DNA from: Pachypanchax playfairii
Lineage: Eukaryota; Chordata; Actinopteri; Cyprinodontiformes; Aplocheilidae
NCBI GenBank assembly: GCA_006937955.1
Contig: SSNP01000035.1
Span: forward strand, 3,735,302-3,799,301
DNA: 64,000 nucleotides
Direction of reading: 5' to 3'
The translations under genes and the position numbers were made by a program. The number at the start of each line of letters is the position of its first letter. Position 1 is the stretch's first letter. Positions 1 through 13,500 of this stretch are shown here, piece after piece. Under the pieces are notes generated by a model. That model searched no databases. It was not told where the DNA came from and saw nothing but the letters and a program-made list of their open reading frames with translations.

Positions 1-1515
1 CTCAAATAACCTTAAAAGCCACTAAAAGCTGCAGCAAAAAAAAAAAAAAGAAAAAAAAATCAGCAAAAGATGGTAAAGATACATTATATATCAGTGAAAT
101 TCAGACCCCCCATTGGTATAAAGCTAAAACTGCTTCACTTTGGGTTACATGGATTGAAAGTTCATAGTTTGCTCCCCCAAATTTCTGTGGAAATTTGGTG
201 GAGTCCTATTCAGCAGTTGTAGCTTTAAGGTTGAAGTCATTAGCTTGAATTTTTTTCTCATATCAGAACCATGCAGATGAGTGCGTGAAAGACTCACCTG
301 GCAAAGATGTGCAACCATTCTCTAGAAGAGACGCATGCATGAGAGCGAGAGAATGGAGTGAGACGAAAAATAAAACCAGTGAAGGCAAAAACGACTGCTA
401 ATGTGAGTGGGAGACATCAAACAAGAACGATGTTGATGACGGTAGGAGGAAAGGTTCAGAAAACAAGGTGAAGGTCCTAGTCAATAGATGAGACACATCT
501 CAGCAGGGAAATGCAGGTTTAAAGATGTAGATAGTCAGATTTCTGTCTGATTCTAAAAAGGTGACGAACAATTAAAGCATGAAGGTGTACGGACATGTGT
601 GGCCCGCTGTCTCCACGCGTTTACACCCATACATGCACAGAAGCTCTGTAATCTAATGATCCTATTTGCCACGTCCATGTAATCTGTGTGTGAACACGTT
701 TAAAAGTGGACAAACATTAATCCTGACAAATTTGGTTGAAATTGTTTGAAATATGTGGAATTTAAACCAAAACTTGCTTTATTGTGTTTACATGCAGCCG
801 ATAACCCGTTCAAAACCAGAATATTAGCAATAACCCGGTCACGATGGCTGAATACTCACATGCAGATGTGCATTTCAGTGCAGATTCAACAATGTACGTG
901 AGAGATTCAACAATTATTTGTTTTATGGCAAGTCAAAAAGTTTGAGAACGTACACGTTGGATCACGCCATGTCTTAAAAGTACTGGTCAAGTCCGATGCT
1001 GATCCAGGAGGGAGGGGTTAAAATATACCGTGCCAAGAAAATGTCATCTTAAATCCAAAATGGCTGACTTGCATTATCGTTCAGGCCAAATTCTGATTAT
1101 TCTTAAGGTGCGTGCAAAATTTCAGGTCGTTAAAGCTTTTATTTTAGCACGCAAACAGAGATTAAACACTAGCATTTCACCATCTTTGATGGTTCGGTCT
1201 AATTATTTGCAGCTTGATTCTCCTAAACCACTGTGAGCACACAAAAAGACGTCTGGAAACCTAAAAATCAGCATGCATCATCATATTATTTGTAAGATGG
1301 ATTTTAGGAGTGACTTGGACCCCAAATGAGGAAAAAGGTTTTTGTTATTTTAGAGGAAACAAAGCAAATATTTGATGTGACGTGTGTTTAAAGCGTTCAC
1401 CCTGCTTTGCTTTGCTGCTCTGTGTGCATCTATTGAACATGAAGGTCTGTGATTATGAAGACAATGCAGCAGATGCAGGGAGGAGACGAAGAGGAGCAGG
1501 AGGAAGCGGGGTTAC
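1..1515. other. relch intron 11 (incomplete), no exon recognised
   Basis: The next relch exon should encode the continuation of the HEAT region after AKRE, but no matching segment is found between 1 and 1515. The stretch is AT-rich and contains no recognisable repeat or coding segment. Confidence 0.6.
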
Positions 1516-4500
1516 CTCTCGTTTAGCAAGGAGGACGTTGGGGACGATGTGTGGGAGACAGCGGCCCAGCATCAGCATCACGCTCTCTTCGCTGTCAGCT
1601 ATACGAGACACCTGGAGACAAGAGCAACATTATACACTGCTGCTGATGCCGTTCTAAATATAGTGACGTGACTTTAGATTCTGCTGCGGTGAACACCTCG
1701 ATTCCAAGACGGCTGTCAGAGCACATTCTGCAGAAGGACAGCAGGGCTTGCTGGAAAGCCGGAGACAACTTCCTGGAACAACACACCAAGTTGGAAACAG
1801 TCATTACCGTCGTCTCTTCACCATTTGCTATTAACTCTATAAAAAGCCTGGAGACAGAGGACGTCAGCCAAAAGGCTCAACTTCTGCCAGTTCTTCTCGT
1901 AGAGACTAGATAAATGGAGTGTGAACATAAAACATTGTAACAGTTCTGCAATCGGTTTAATGAGCACAGATGTTTTTATAAAAGTAAACATGAGTTGAGT
2001 TTGGAAAATTAGAAAAGCTAACTGCCCTTTCTGCTAAACAGGGTTAGAGTTCAGAAATGTAAAAATATGAATAAAAATATATATTTAGTAGTTTGTAATC
2101 TCAGAAACAAAGCAGGTATAAAAATCTACATTAACTATGTGACTGAAGTTGGCTGCTCTCTATGTGGTAAAAACTGTTTACTATCACCACCTAGTGGTTA
2201 GATGGAGTAACTTCAATGAGATGTAGCAGCCAAGTGCTACTGAATGACCTTTGTTTGGGCTACACCAGGTTCAAATTAATAGAATGAAAGTTAGGAGTCA
2301 TAAATTCTAACACTGAAAAAAAAAAGAAAAATTCAAGAAAAACAAATGTTAAATAATTGGAACAGATTTGTTTTCTGTTTTAATTCCTTCATTTAGTGAT
2401 TAGTTACCAGTAACCAGCTAACGGCAACATATAAATCAACACTGGCAGTAGGTTTGAGAGAAAAAAATACTTTATTTATCAAATCTGTCGTCCTAAAAAT
2501 TCTTTCAATATCATATTGAGATTCTTTTTAATTATTGTAATAGATCATCCAACTTCAGTAGCTGATTTTTACACATTTTGTTTGTTTTTAAAGTTTAAAT
2601 CTTTGTAAATATCAACATTTTCCCTCCGTCATGTCTGAATTTCCACACACCTGTTTGGTTGATCGAACTGCACACGTGGCTGACTCGTAACTTTATTACA
2701 GGACTGAAGATGGGGCTGTGAGGTGTTCTGTGTAAAAGTGGGTCCAAGATCATTTTCAGATTCTGAGACCCCTCTAATGTCTAAATACTGGCCATTATCT
2801 GTGGGAGGCTGTGGAGAAGAATATATACAGTTAAGACATTTAAAAACACCTGTGGCTGGTCCTTAAAGACCGTCAGTCTGTGTTCTATGAATTTTACGTA
2901 CCACAGAAGGAGGATTAGTGGAGCAGGAATTTGTGGTGGAAGAGGAGGAGGAGGAAGAAGGAGGGTGAAGTGAATTCTGGGAGCCCAGGTCCAAAGTGGC
3001 TGGAGGTGGAGAGGAAACGTTCCTTTTCAGTGTTTGAATCTCACTGTCGAGACAAACAGGAAAGAACATGACGTGAAACAGCGGGTCATTAAGAAGATCA
3101 TTTTTCTAAATCTTCTTAAATGGTGGAAACGAGAAATCTCACCAGAATGTTAGATAATTAAAAACAGTAAAAGTAAGAGGTTGGACAAAAAAAAAAAGCT
3201 GGTTCCACTTTATGGTAGAAAATGATGGAAATCCTCAGATATAATGCAGAAAACCTTCCAGATACTCCTACATTTGATGAGCTAACTTCAATTAAAAAAC
3301 TTTGTGGAAATTAAAACGATTTAAACATTAGAAATGAGGAAACCAAATAGAAGAGCAGAACATGGCCTCACACACAGACCTTTGTAGCTTCTTGATCTGC
3401 TCAGCCAGGCTCTGCTTCTCACTGTTCAGCAGGTTCAGCTGGTACTCCAGTTCCTGAACAACTTCTGTTTGTTGCTGGAAGGAAAAATAAACATAAAAGT
3501 GTGTTAATAATAACAACTGGATGATTTCACACAGGAAGGGGGGAGGGGTTACATTTTGTTGTGTGCATTATTATTTCAGAATGCAGGTATGTGTCTGTAC
3601 TTTAAACAGTATTCCAATGTAAATCCTTCCCTTTATCAGTATTTTAACATCCATTATACAGCCAAATAATTTCAAAGATTAAAAGTCAGTTATTCTTGTT
3701 GTTTCTTTGTTAAACGCTCGAGTTTTACTTTTCTGAGACTCACATATTGTTCTCAAAGATCTATTTTACAGTTATTTAACAGTGCTTGTGACAACAAGTT
3801 TGAGACAATGAGGTAAAACAGAACATATTGCACTGTTAGTATAAATAGCACATGATCAGACACACCAGAATACCTTTGAGGTTTACCACAAAAGAATATA
3901 AGAAAACTTTTAATCTTTAAAGAGGCCCTTCCATTAAAAACGGTTTTTCTGAGGTTTCTGTTGAATATTTTAGCTCAACAGGTGTTCTTACCTTCATAGT
4001 GGGTGTGAAAACAGGTCAACAACTTCTCTTTCAGTTTTTATCTCTCAAACTACACAGGTGGCGATAAAACCAGAGTTCGAACGGCCTGTACTTGTTTCAT
4101 CACAACTCCTTTGTTCATTAGTATTTAGCAGCTCCCGCAGTTGAAACCACGCCTAGCATGCTGCTGGCTAAAAGCTGTAGCATAAGACGTAGCAAACAGG
4201 AAGACACAACATCTGACGTTGCCATGCGCAGCAGGGCAGGAAACAGTATACCTTGCTCTGATAGGCTAGTTTGTTAACCAATCAGAGTCCAGCAAATTAG
4301 CATAATGAATATGAACCAGCTGCTGCTTGAAACCTGATGGAATGAGCCGGAACCACCCGAATTTAATTTGCAGACAGATTGAAAGGTCTGTTAATCAGTG
4401 TTTCCTGATGTTTTTTAGATATAAAATGTTTTATATTACTGGTTAATACTTAAGAAATAACCACAAAGTCCTGAAACTTTAGTATGTTCCAAGGGCCAGA

Positions 4501-7500
4501 TTTTATCAGAGTGTTGCTCACTGTGATGCCAACACAGCAGAGCTGCCATAAGAGGCAAGTATAAACTTCACACATCAGGCATTTCACAAAGAATTTACAC
4601 ATTCAAACAAGATAACTGAAGAGTTGAGAACCAGATTAAACTTTTAAAACTAAAAATCATCCAGTAACGCTGCAAGAAACTATAATTATTGGAGGTCAAA
4701 TAAGTTTAAATTGGGCAATTAACTAGTCACTTTGCAAAGAATTAACAGGTATTGGTTTGTTTTTAGGTGAATAATCCTGTATTACTGCAGCATTGAATGT
4801 CTTGTAGCGTGAAACGCTACACATGCAACAGAAGTTGAAGGTTTGTTTCAGCACTCACCTGTTGTGACAGATCAGGCTTCTTTGTGGGCTCCTGAATGAT
4901 GCCATTTTCTGGAAGATCACCAAAGGCCACGCCTACAGAAGCATCGACTTTGTCCCGCGGTGATGCGAGGGTGCTGCCGCAGTTCCTGTAGAGCTGCAAA
5001 AGGTCGGGAGGTTTTGGGATGTTGAGGCCGACATCATCCCACAACTCAAAATCCTAAAAAGTAAAGAGTGAAATAATAACATTTGTTATCTGCAGAGTAC
5101 ACAGCGATATCAAGTACCTGATCAAAGCTATTGGATTGATTTCTGGTTGGATATGATTTTTAAAAGAGAAAAAAAAAATACAGAATAACGTTTTTACCTG
5201 ATCATCGTTTTCATCAGAGAAGGTGATGGACGAGAGTTTGTATTCATTTTTTAATAAATACTCATTCACAAGGAAGTTTAAGGCTCTTTTCTCGAGTGGC
5301 CGTATAGGCTCCTGAAGTAAAAGAAAGACAGGAAGTAAAAGACTCACTCTCATTCATGATCTTTAATCATTTTAACAAAAGAGAAAATGTTTTTTTTTAT
5401 TTTTATTTGTTTTTTTTTTTTTTTTTTTATTTGCCCCACCTGAATTTCAGGATTTGATTTGAAGTTTTTTCTCTCCTGAGATGGCACTTCACTCTCTGAG
5501 AAATTGAGAAGACATGACATTGTTGACTGGCTGTTGTTTACTGGATATCAAGAAGAAATCTCTTAGCAACAAAAAGAGAATAAATCAAAAAGAAAAACAG
5601 AACAAAAAAAGTTTTCAGGTGGAAAAGAAGTTAAAAGTAACGCCACACCTGCTGCCTGAGTCAAGTTTGCGCGCAGAGCCTGTATGGTCTCCTTTGCTTT
5701 CCGTAGCTCAAACTCCAGCACTGGACAGGAAATGACAACACACGCATACACACGCACATACACACACAGGAAGAGGATCCAACCAAAGACAAGGAACAAA
5801 CAAAACAAATATGGGTGTGAAACAAACAAAAACAGATCAAAAGAATAACAATAAAAATAAAAAAGAAGGCATGCAAGTCATGGGTATCTAAAAACACATG
5901 CAGCAGAGGATTGTGGGTAACTTCTCTAGATGTTTTACAGGTGTGTGCAAATCCAATGTGCTCTTGTTTTCCACTCATTCAAAGCTTTTATAAATAGGGT
6001 GTCGAATTTCATTAAAAATGGATCAGAGGTAAATAAATCCATTCAAGCCATTTAATCTAGGAGCTGTCTGACACAGGTTGATTTATTTTTCGGCAAATAC
6101 CGAACTAATGAGTAATCCAATGTCCAATTTTAAGCCACTCAAAAGGATAGCCACTGCTCAGGAAACTCAACGATCAGTCCATGACAATCAACAGGACAAA
6201 CTAGAAGAAGTCAAATCTGTTTGGGAAGAATTTTAAATTTGTTTTCTTGCTTTCTTTTCTTTTTTTACAAAAACATTTCATAGCGAGCAGTTTCTGACAC
6301 CTTACAACTTTATAACAATTCAGAAACTGCAGATATAAATATATACAACCTTAAATTGAAATTGGAATTTCTAAATTGATATTAAACAAGGCAGGGAAAA
6401 AGTCTCACACAAGATCTGAAGACACGCCAGAGTAAAAACACTCAAAATAAGCAATGAGCAGGGAAACATGTTGCATATCTGTGCACTGAAAATCTGCTTT
6501 TACATCTGACCTTGTTTTTAAATCGCAAAATCTACAATCTAGTCATTTGTAATTTGATATGGGTTTATCAAGACTGCACAAAAAGGCTGTGCAGTCCCCC
6601 ATATGGTCGTTGTTAATTTGAAAAGATTCTTTGATAAAAAAAATAAAAATCATGAACATAAAATGTGCAAACAGTCTCACTATCATCTTTGGAACAGATC
6701 AAGAGTGCACAGGTTGCAACTGCCACAAAATGGAAAAATCATGAACACAATCATTAAATAACAGGGAGAAAAAAAAAAACCAAACCCAAAACAGAACAGC
6801 AAGAAGCTGCTAGTTTGGATGGAGTGACTTGTCCAGAGTTTCACTGGGGTTTGATCAAGAAAAAGCCAGAAAACCCAGAGTCAGACAGCTGGGGGGGGCA
6901 GGCGTCTTAGTGAGAAGAAAGGGACCAGGTGTGTGTTTGGAAAGTGAAAGGAGGAAGGTGCCAATTTGGTGGATGGAAACACAAGTCATTTATGAAAGAT
7001 CATTTATACATAAGAGTTGAGACCAACATCTCTGCTGCATGGTTTGAACTGTATCTTTATTGTAAATGCTTATAAACTAATAGAGGCTCAAACCATAAGG
7101 AAACTACTTCACTGTTGACACTAGGTGTGTCTACATATTTTACCCACGACTTAGACCTTGAAAGAAAAATCGATATTCTGTTCTGCTATTGTGCACATTA
7201 AAATTTAATGAGAGTTTTACTTTTCTACAGCTCCATAAATCCATACTATAGTTAAGGACTCGGACATTCTGGAGCTCAGAAATTAACATTTAAAACAGAA
7301 TACTACTCGTGGCCGGCGCTTTACACTTGTACAGTGCAACGAGATCAGGTTTGCAGCTCAAAACAGATTCATTGGAAAATTGTAAAGTTTTTAAAAAATG
7401 GAAATTGAAAGCAAAATTGAAAACAACAATAAAAATATGTTTGTGTGTCTTAAATCACCTTGTTGGAAAAATAAAAAACTAAACAGCACCAAAATAGTGA

Positions 7501-10500
7501 CGATTGAGTTCCACTGGCAGTCATAGTAAATATTAATAATGAATGTAGTAGAATAATACTATACATTCCTGCATATAGTTGTAAATAGTTGTTCAAGTAT
7601 TTGTAGAATTATTGATATTTATATGGCAGTGAGTAGAAGAAAGTATAGTATAGTGATAGTAGCAGCTCAGAAGTGAAGCCTGGGTTGTGTCCGGGCCTCG
7701 TAGATGCTGGTCACTTTCCTGAGACACTGCTTGGTGACACATCCCCTCCAGTGCTGGGATGTGTGTTCCAGTGATCTTTTGTGCTCTATACAGAACAAGC
7801 TGGAGTGCATTCCTGTCAGCTGCAGAGCAGTGCTAAAATGCTACTGTAATCACTTTTGGAAGTTAGGCTTTTCTTCAGGTCCTCAGGAAAAAAATTTGCT
7901 GATTTGCCTTTTTTATTAGTTAGTTAGTTATGTTTCATCGATGTAATGTCCTCTGAAATGTGTACTCCCAAAAACATGGTGCGAGAGCTGAATGAAAAGA
8001 CACAGTTGTGGGTGAAAAGGGAGTACAGCATGGGACCGAAAATACACCCCTGTGGTGTGCCGGTGTGAAGAATGATAGCAGATGATGAACCTGAGGGCAC
8101 TCGGTCAGGATCAAGTTGCACAGCAACAGGCACAGCCAAGGTAGAGTAGCTCTGTGGTCAGTTTGATAGGGATGATGATACTAAAGGCACGGCTATAGTC
8201 CACATCCATCCTCACACAAGTACATAACCTTAAATCTAAGTCAGTGCAGCATGGAGAGCCAAAGAGATTACATTCTTTGTGCCTACTTGTTCTGCAGGCA
8301 AACTGATGTGTGTAAAGAGAGGCTTTACTGAAGCTGAAGTGTGAAACAACCAGCCTTCCAAAGGACTTCATCACTACTGGAGTGAGGGACACTGGTTGAT
8401 AGTTTAGCACAAGCACAACTGATTTTACACACTTGGGACTGTAGCTCATCACAGTCCTTGAAAACCTGATGTGGGATGGAATCCGGTCCTGTAGTTTGTT
8501 CAGTGTTAAAGGCTGATCCTTCTCTAAAGTCTGGAATCTGATCACAGTTAAGATTATCCTTAATATCAAATTGAGCAAATAAGTGGCCATAAGTGGCTAT
8601 TTCACCAAACAGTCTCAAGTGTGTGGTCAAAGCAGTCTAGGAGTTTTGTAGCAGAATCCTCTGGCCTGATTTTAACAGCTCGAGAATTGTTTTTCAGAGG
8701 CAGGGTATGTGTGCTGACGTTAGAAACAGTAAGAGGTGATCAGACTGTACGGGGGGGCTGGGATGGTGTTCTTTCATGTTGGTATACACTTGATCCAGAA
8801 TATTTAATCCTATTGCGCTACATTGCACATGTTTGTAAAATTTATGAAGCAGTTTTTAGTTAGGTCTGGTAAAAATCTCATGCAATTCAAATGTTCCATC
8901 TGTTTCAGTGTTCTGCTGTTTAACAGTGGCTAAGTGTAGCTGTGCAAGTGCTAATTTAGCATTAGCTTGCAGTGGGTTGTACACAGCAAAGATGACTACA
9001 GAAACATCCTGTAGTAAATAGAACAGATTGCATTTAAGGAAAAGAAATCCAGGTCTGGTGAGTAGCAGCTCTCCAGTACAGAGCAATTGTTACTCAAATT
9101 GTTGTTGATCTACAGGCAGACTCCAGCACCACTTTAATTACCAGAGCTCTAAGTTTGGTCCACACAATACAATGCACAGTCCATTAGTCACACAGCTTCA
9201 TCTGGAATCTGAAATTGGGCCAGGTTTCTGTGAAGATCAGAGCATAGTCTCTAAAGGTGCTTTGCCCGTTGAGCCAAAGTTGTACTTCATCCATTGTGTT
9301 GGTCTGACACCAAATATTAGGGAGAGAAGAATGGAAGTAATAACTGCTAGTACACTTCTACAGCCTAGTCTGTATACCACCTCATTACATGCATAGCTAC
9401 AAAAACTTTGTAGCGCATGATGTTAATCATTGTTTTAATGTCCCAGTGTAAAATTATTTTAATAAATTCCTTCACAACTATGAAATAAATCAAATAAAAA
9501 CTACAAGATAATAATTTCCTTATTGTTTGTTTTGCTTTCTGCATTCAAGTAATAAAAGATTATTAGTGTTTAGTCAACAGCGTAAAAATGACTCATTCAA
9601 ATGCAACTAAAGCCACTAACAACATCATATGTGAGCAGATGTTCTTAAAGGAAGAACTGTGTGACGATGTGTCAGACACAAACAGTGATCTATTTGGCTA
9701 AAACTATTAATTGGTGTTTCACGACAGAACAGGGACATTGGGAGTTGGATTTTGAATAATGCTGACATGAGTTTTTCACAAAAATATCACCAACTGACTG
9801 TGAAGAGGGGCAGTTAGTAGAGGACAAATATCTTCACCAAAAATCACAAAAAAACACTATTAATGTCTGAAAGTGGAAAAAAAAATAAAGATCATCTCTG
9901 CTACGGATGGATTTAAGATACTGTAAAAGCACAATTGTTTGGTTTATTTCACACCTTGTGTTAGGTAAATAGTTCATGTTAAAAAGGGTAACTTCACAGA
10001 ACAGAGACTTTACTATCCAACAATCATTAACACCGTTTTCAGGTGTCATTTTTCAAGTTTCTACAATGCTAATCCCATTCAACTAATATCTTTTCTCATC
10101 ATCTTGTATTTTTCAAAAGGTAAGCTGGGTTTCTTTTTGCTGGACGCCCTGGCAGGATGGTTCATCTTACCTGCCACTCGTTCATCTGTTTCCCGGTTGC
10201 CGTCATCCGAGTAACGTGCAAAGTCCAGAGAGTCCAAGGTGCTGATACTACCCGCTCGATCTGAAAAGACACGCAGTCAGGGATGTAATCAAATGCAGTA
10301 AAACAGCTGATCTAACAGTTCGCTGAAGTAAAAAAAACAAAAACAATTTTTGTGAAAGTAAACGGGCATTTCCATTATTTACAGACCTACAACGTGAGTT
10401 GCAAAATGACAAGATAAAGCTGATAAATAATCACACTCGTTCTCATATTTCACTGAGCTCTGCTGCCTTAGTTAGCCTCATCAGTGGTGTTAGCTTTCTT

Positions 10501-13500
10501 TCCACTGCAATGCAAGTGCAACATTGGCCTTATTTGCTTTCTGATATCCAGGTACAATAGATGTTCGAGCCAGATGTCGCCTTGTTGACCTAAAAGCCAA
10601 CCTGAGCTAAGCTCAGCAGAACAGTCTTCATGTGTAGTAAGCATAGAACTTTTAACTTGATAAAATAAGTGCAGATTCTCAACTTCAGAAAAACTTGTTT
10701 TGCAACTCTATTATTACAAATGTTACAGTATTAGTTTGCTTCCTGCAACTCACGTTAAAAAGAGATTACTTTTAATAATGCCAGTTTACAAAAAAAATAT
10801 GTAAGGGTGGCAAATTAAAAACATTTACATTTTTGTAATATTATACAACTATAAAACTCAGTATATTTATCTGTAGTGTGTTTTTTTTTGTGTTTATGTG
10901 TATGATCACATGGTTTTATATAGTGAAAATACTCTATCTTGTGACCACACAGTGTGGAGTGTTTCATCACTGCATAATTCTGTATGTCGTCCTTGTTTTC
11001 CTGAAAACATTTAAGAATTTCTCAACAATACGTATATTGTTTGGGTGTCATTTGCATGTGCCTGTGCAAACATGCCCCTTTAATTATGAACAAACATGAG
11101 TAAGCATTATAATCTGTGCAAAGACTAATAAAACACAAAACATGAGTTTAGAACAGAAACAAAAGAAAACACATGAGAAAGGTCTGAATGGCAAGAATGT
11201 AACTAATGAGCTCATTTAATTTAACCGAGTTTTGGCAAAGCAACCCTGATTTTGAAAGTGGATGTAAAGATGGGACACTGGAGTGCAAACCGTAAAAAAA
11301 TTCTAGATGGACAACAAAAAACTGTAAGCATGTTATATCTCAAATCAATTAAACAGTCTAGTAATCACAAATTAAAAAGTGTATCAAATTAGTTTAGCAA
11401 TTTAGTCCTTTGGAAAATGTGGGGGATTTCTGTTGTGTGTACAGCAGACAGACCCCTCAACATTGGAACTAAATCCCACTGCTATGATCTGAGCACATAG
11501 ACACCAACATGAACTGGCAAAGTTCTTAAACCAGCCAAAAACAACATTGATCATTGTAATTGACTTTATATACTGTCATTTACTATAGAGAAGCAACAAT
11601 CGATCGGTATCCGATCGCAATCGACTGACACGTGCGCTATCGGTTTTGATTGGAGTTCTTAAAATAGATCGAAACAGGCTGATAAACTCTAAAGCCTGGT
11701 TCACACCGGCCACGGAACTGAGACCGCTTCTATTTGGCGCCCTTGTTAACCTATAGTGTAGTTCACACCAAACGCGGAGCGATGCAAAAGTTATTTTAAA
11801 ATCTATGTTAGAGCACTGATGGATAAAATAATGAAAATGTAAAACTTATAACTTAACCAGACTAAAAACAAGCTCATACAACTAAAGCCCTAGTCGCACT
11901 GGATTAGTTTTATCTAGGGACCCCTAGCGATTGGTGATAATTGAGATAGTCTGTGTCCAGTGCGAATCGACTATGTCGGTGTTTTGTAAAGTAAAAATTC
12001 CCCCGCAAATGACCTACTATATTTCGCCGAAGACCGAGGTCCTATGATAATAGTAGTCCGGCGCGAATAGGCATCTCTGTGATTTGGTTGGAAAAGCACG
12101 GGATCAAACCTTTTATTCAGCGGGTTGTAGTATTTTGGGCGCATTTTGATTAATCTTTTTTGCGAATGGAGGCAGCAGAGTGTTTTGAAGAAGTTTTGGG
12201 TCCTAGGCCAGCAGCTGGACGCCATCAGCTGGTGGTCACTTACGGCAAGAGAAAGAAAACACGTAAAAGGAGCAATATCCGATACAAATGGTGGATAGCG
12301 TGCATTGCACTGTACGGTAAGAATATTTTTTCCTGTTTGTTTTTTACTGCTGAAAAGAAATCTATCTTCTTTGCACCTGCCATGTTTAAACTCTTGTAAC
12401 GTGTTGACATCATGGATACGTCAACTACGTACCCTAGTAGATGTCTGTAAAATCTGAGGCAAACTCAGACTTCGCTTATCCAGTTCGAATGTGCCACTTG
12501 AAAAGCAGACGTAGGGGGTATTTTTTTAAATTACACGGGATCCCTAGATAATGCTTATCCAGTGCGAATAGGGCTTAAGTGACCAATACTGAATAACATT
12601 TAAGTCCCGCCCCCTCCATGTTGGACGTTTAAATATTTAAAACATAAAACCCCATCTCTGATCATTTCTTCCAGGTGTTGATTGTTTTATTCACAAGATT
12701 ATTATAGTCATTTTTCTAATAAAGTTAGTTGTAATTAATTAAATGATGCTTAAATACACCTGATTGTGGGCGGGTGAGTAGATCGGACTTTTGGTCACAC
12801 ATCTCCAGTGCATCAACTCCAAAAATACAACATGTCATAAAGGAAATCATGGGCTCATTATTGAGCAATCAACAATTAACCATACAGACACATTGACCAT
12901 TTTAATTTGGATTACTTTAATTCTCCTGCATGTGTACATGTTTTTATATAGTTCATAAAATACAATGTATTCAGAAGTCATTGACTAGTAATAGATCACA
13001 TTTGAATATCTACAAGTTTGAAACTTAGACAAGTGAACTATGATTGTTCTATTTCTATCTGTTTCACAACAATACTCTTGTTTTGTGCTGTTTTACAGGC
13101 ACATTCAGACCATATGAAAAGACTAAACTCCCCTCACTCTTGAGATGTGGCAGATTAAGCTCAGATCTAACTGGGACGATGAGGGGAAAAAAGGTTTAGT
13201 TTCAAGACGTCTGATGGGTGGGAAACAAAACATTCAGAGACATGTCATTTGGCATTTTAAATGCTAAATATTTAAAATGTTAATAAACATAATATCTTCT
13301 AAATGGTAAACCCAAACAACCTGAACTGAGCAACTCACCATGAGATCTTTTAGTGTTTGAGCTATGTAGAGAATATGTTAAGAGCTTACAGCAGAACCTA
13401 ATCTCACAAATTCTTTAAACAATCCCCATGACTGCATGACATTTTTTATCTGATGAAATAACTAGCCTCCCTAAGAGGAGAACACCATTCATACCTCCTT

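Noticed and set aside
299..326. Possible small relch exon before a GTGAGT donor on the minus strand
   Set aside because: It would be about 26 bp and encode RMVAHLCQ-like residues that do not match the expected HEAT-region sequence following AKRE.
8111..8590. 159-residue minus-strand ORF as a host gene
   Set aside because: It carries decayed reverse transcriptase motifs in several frames and belongs to the LINE remnant.
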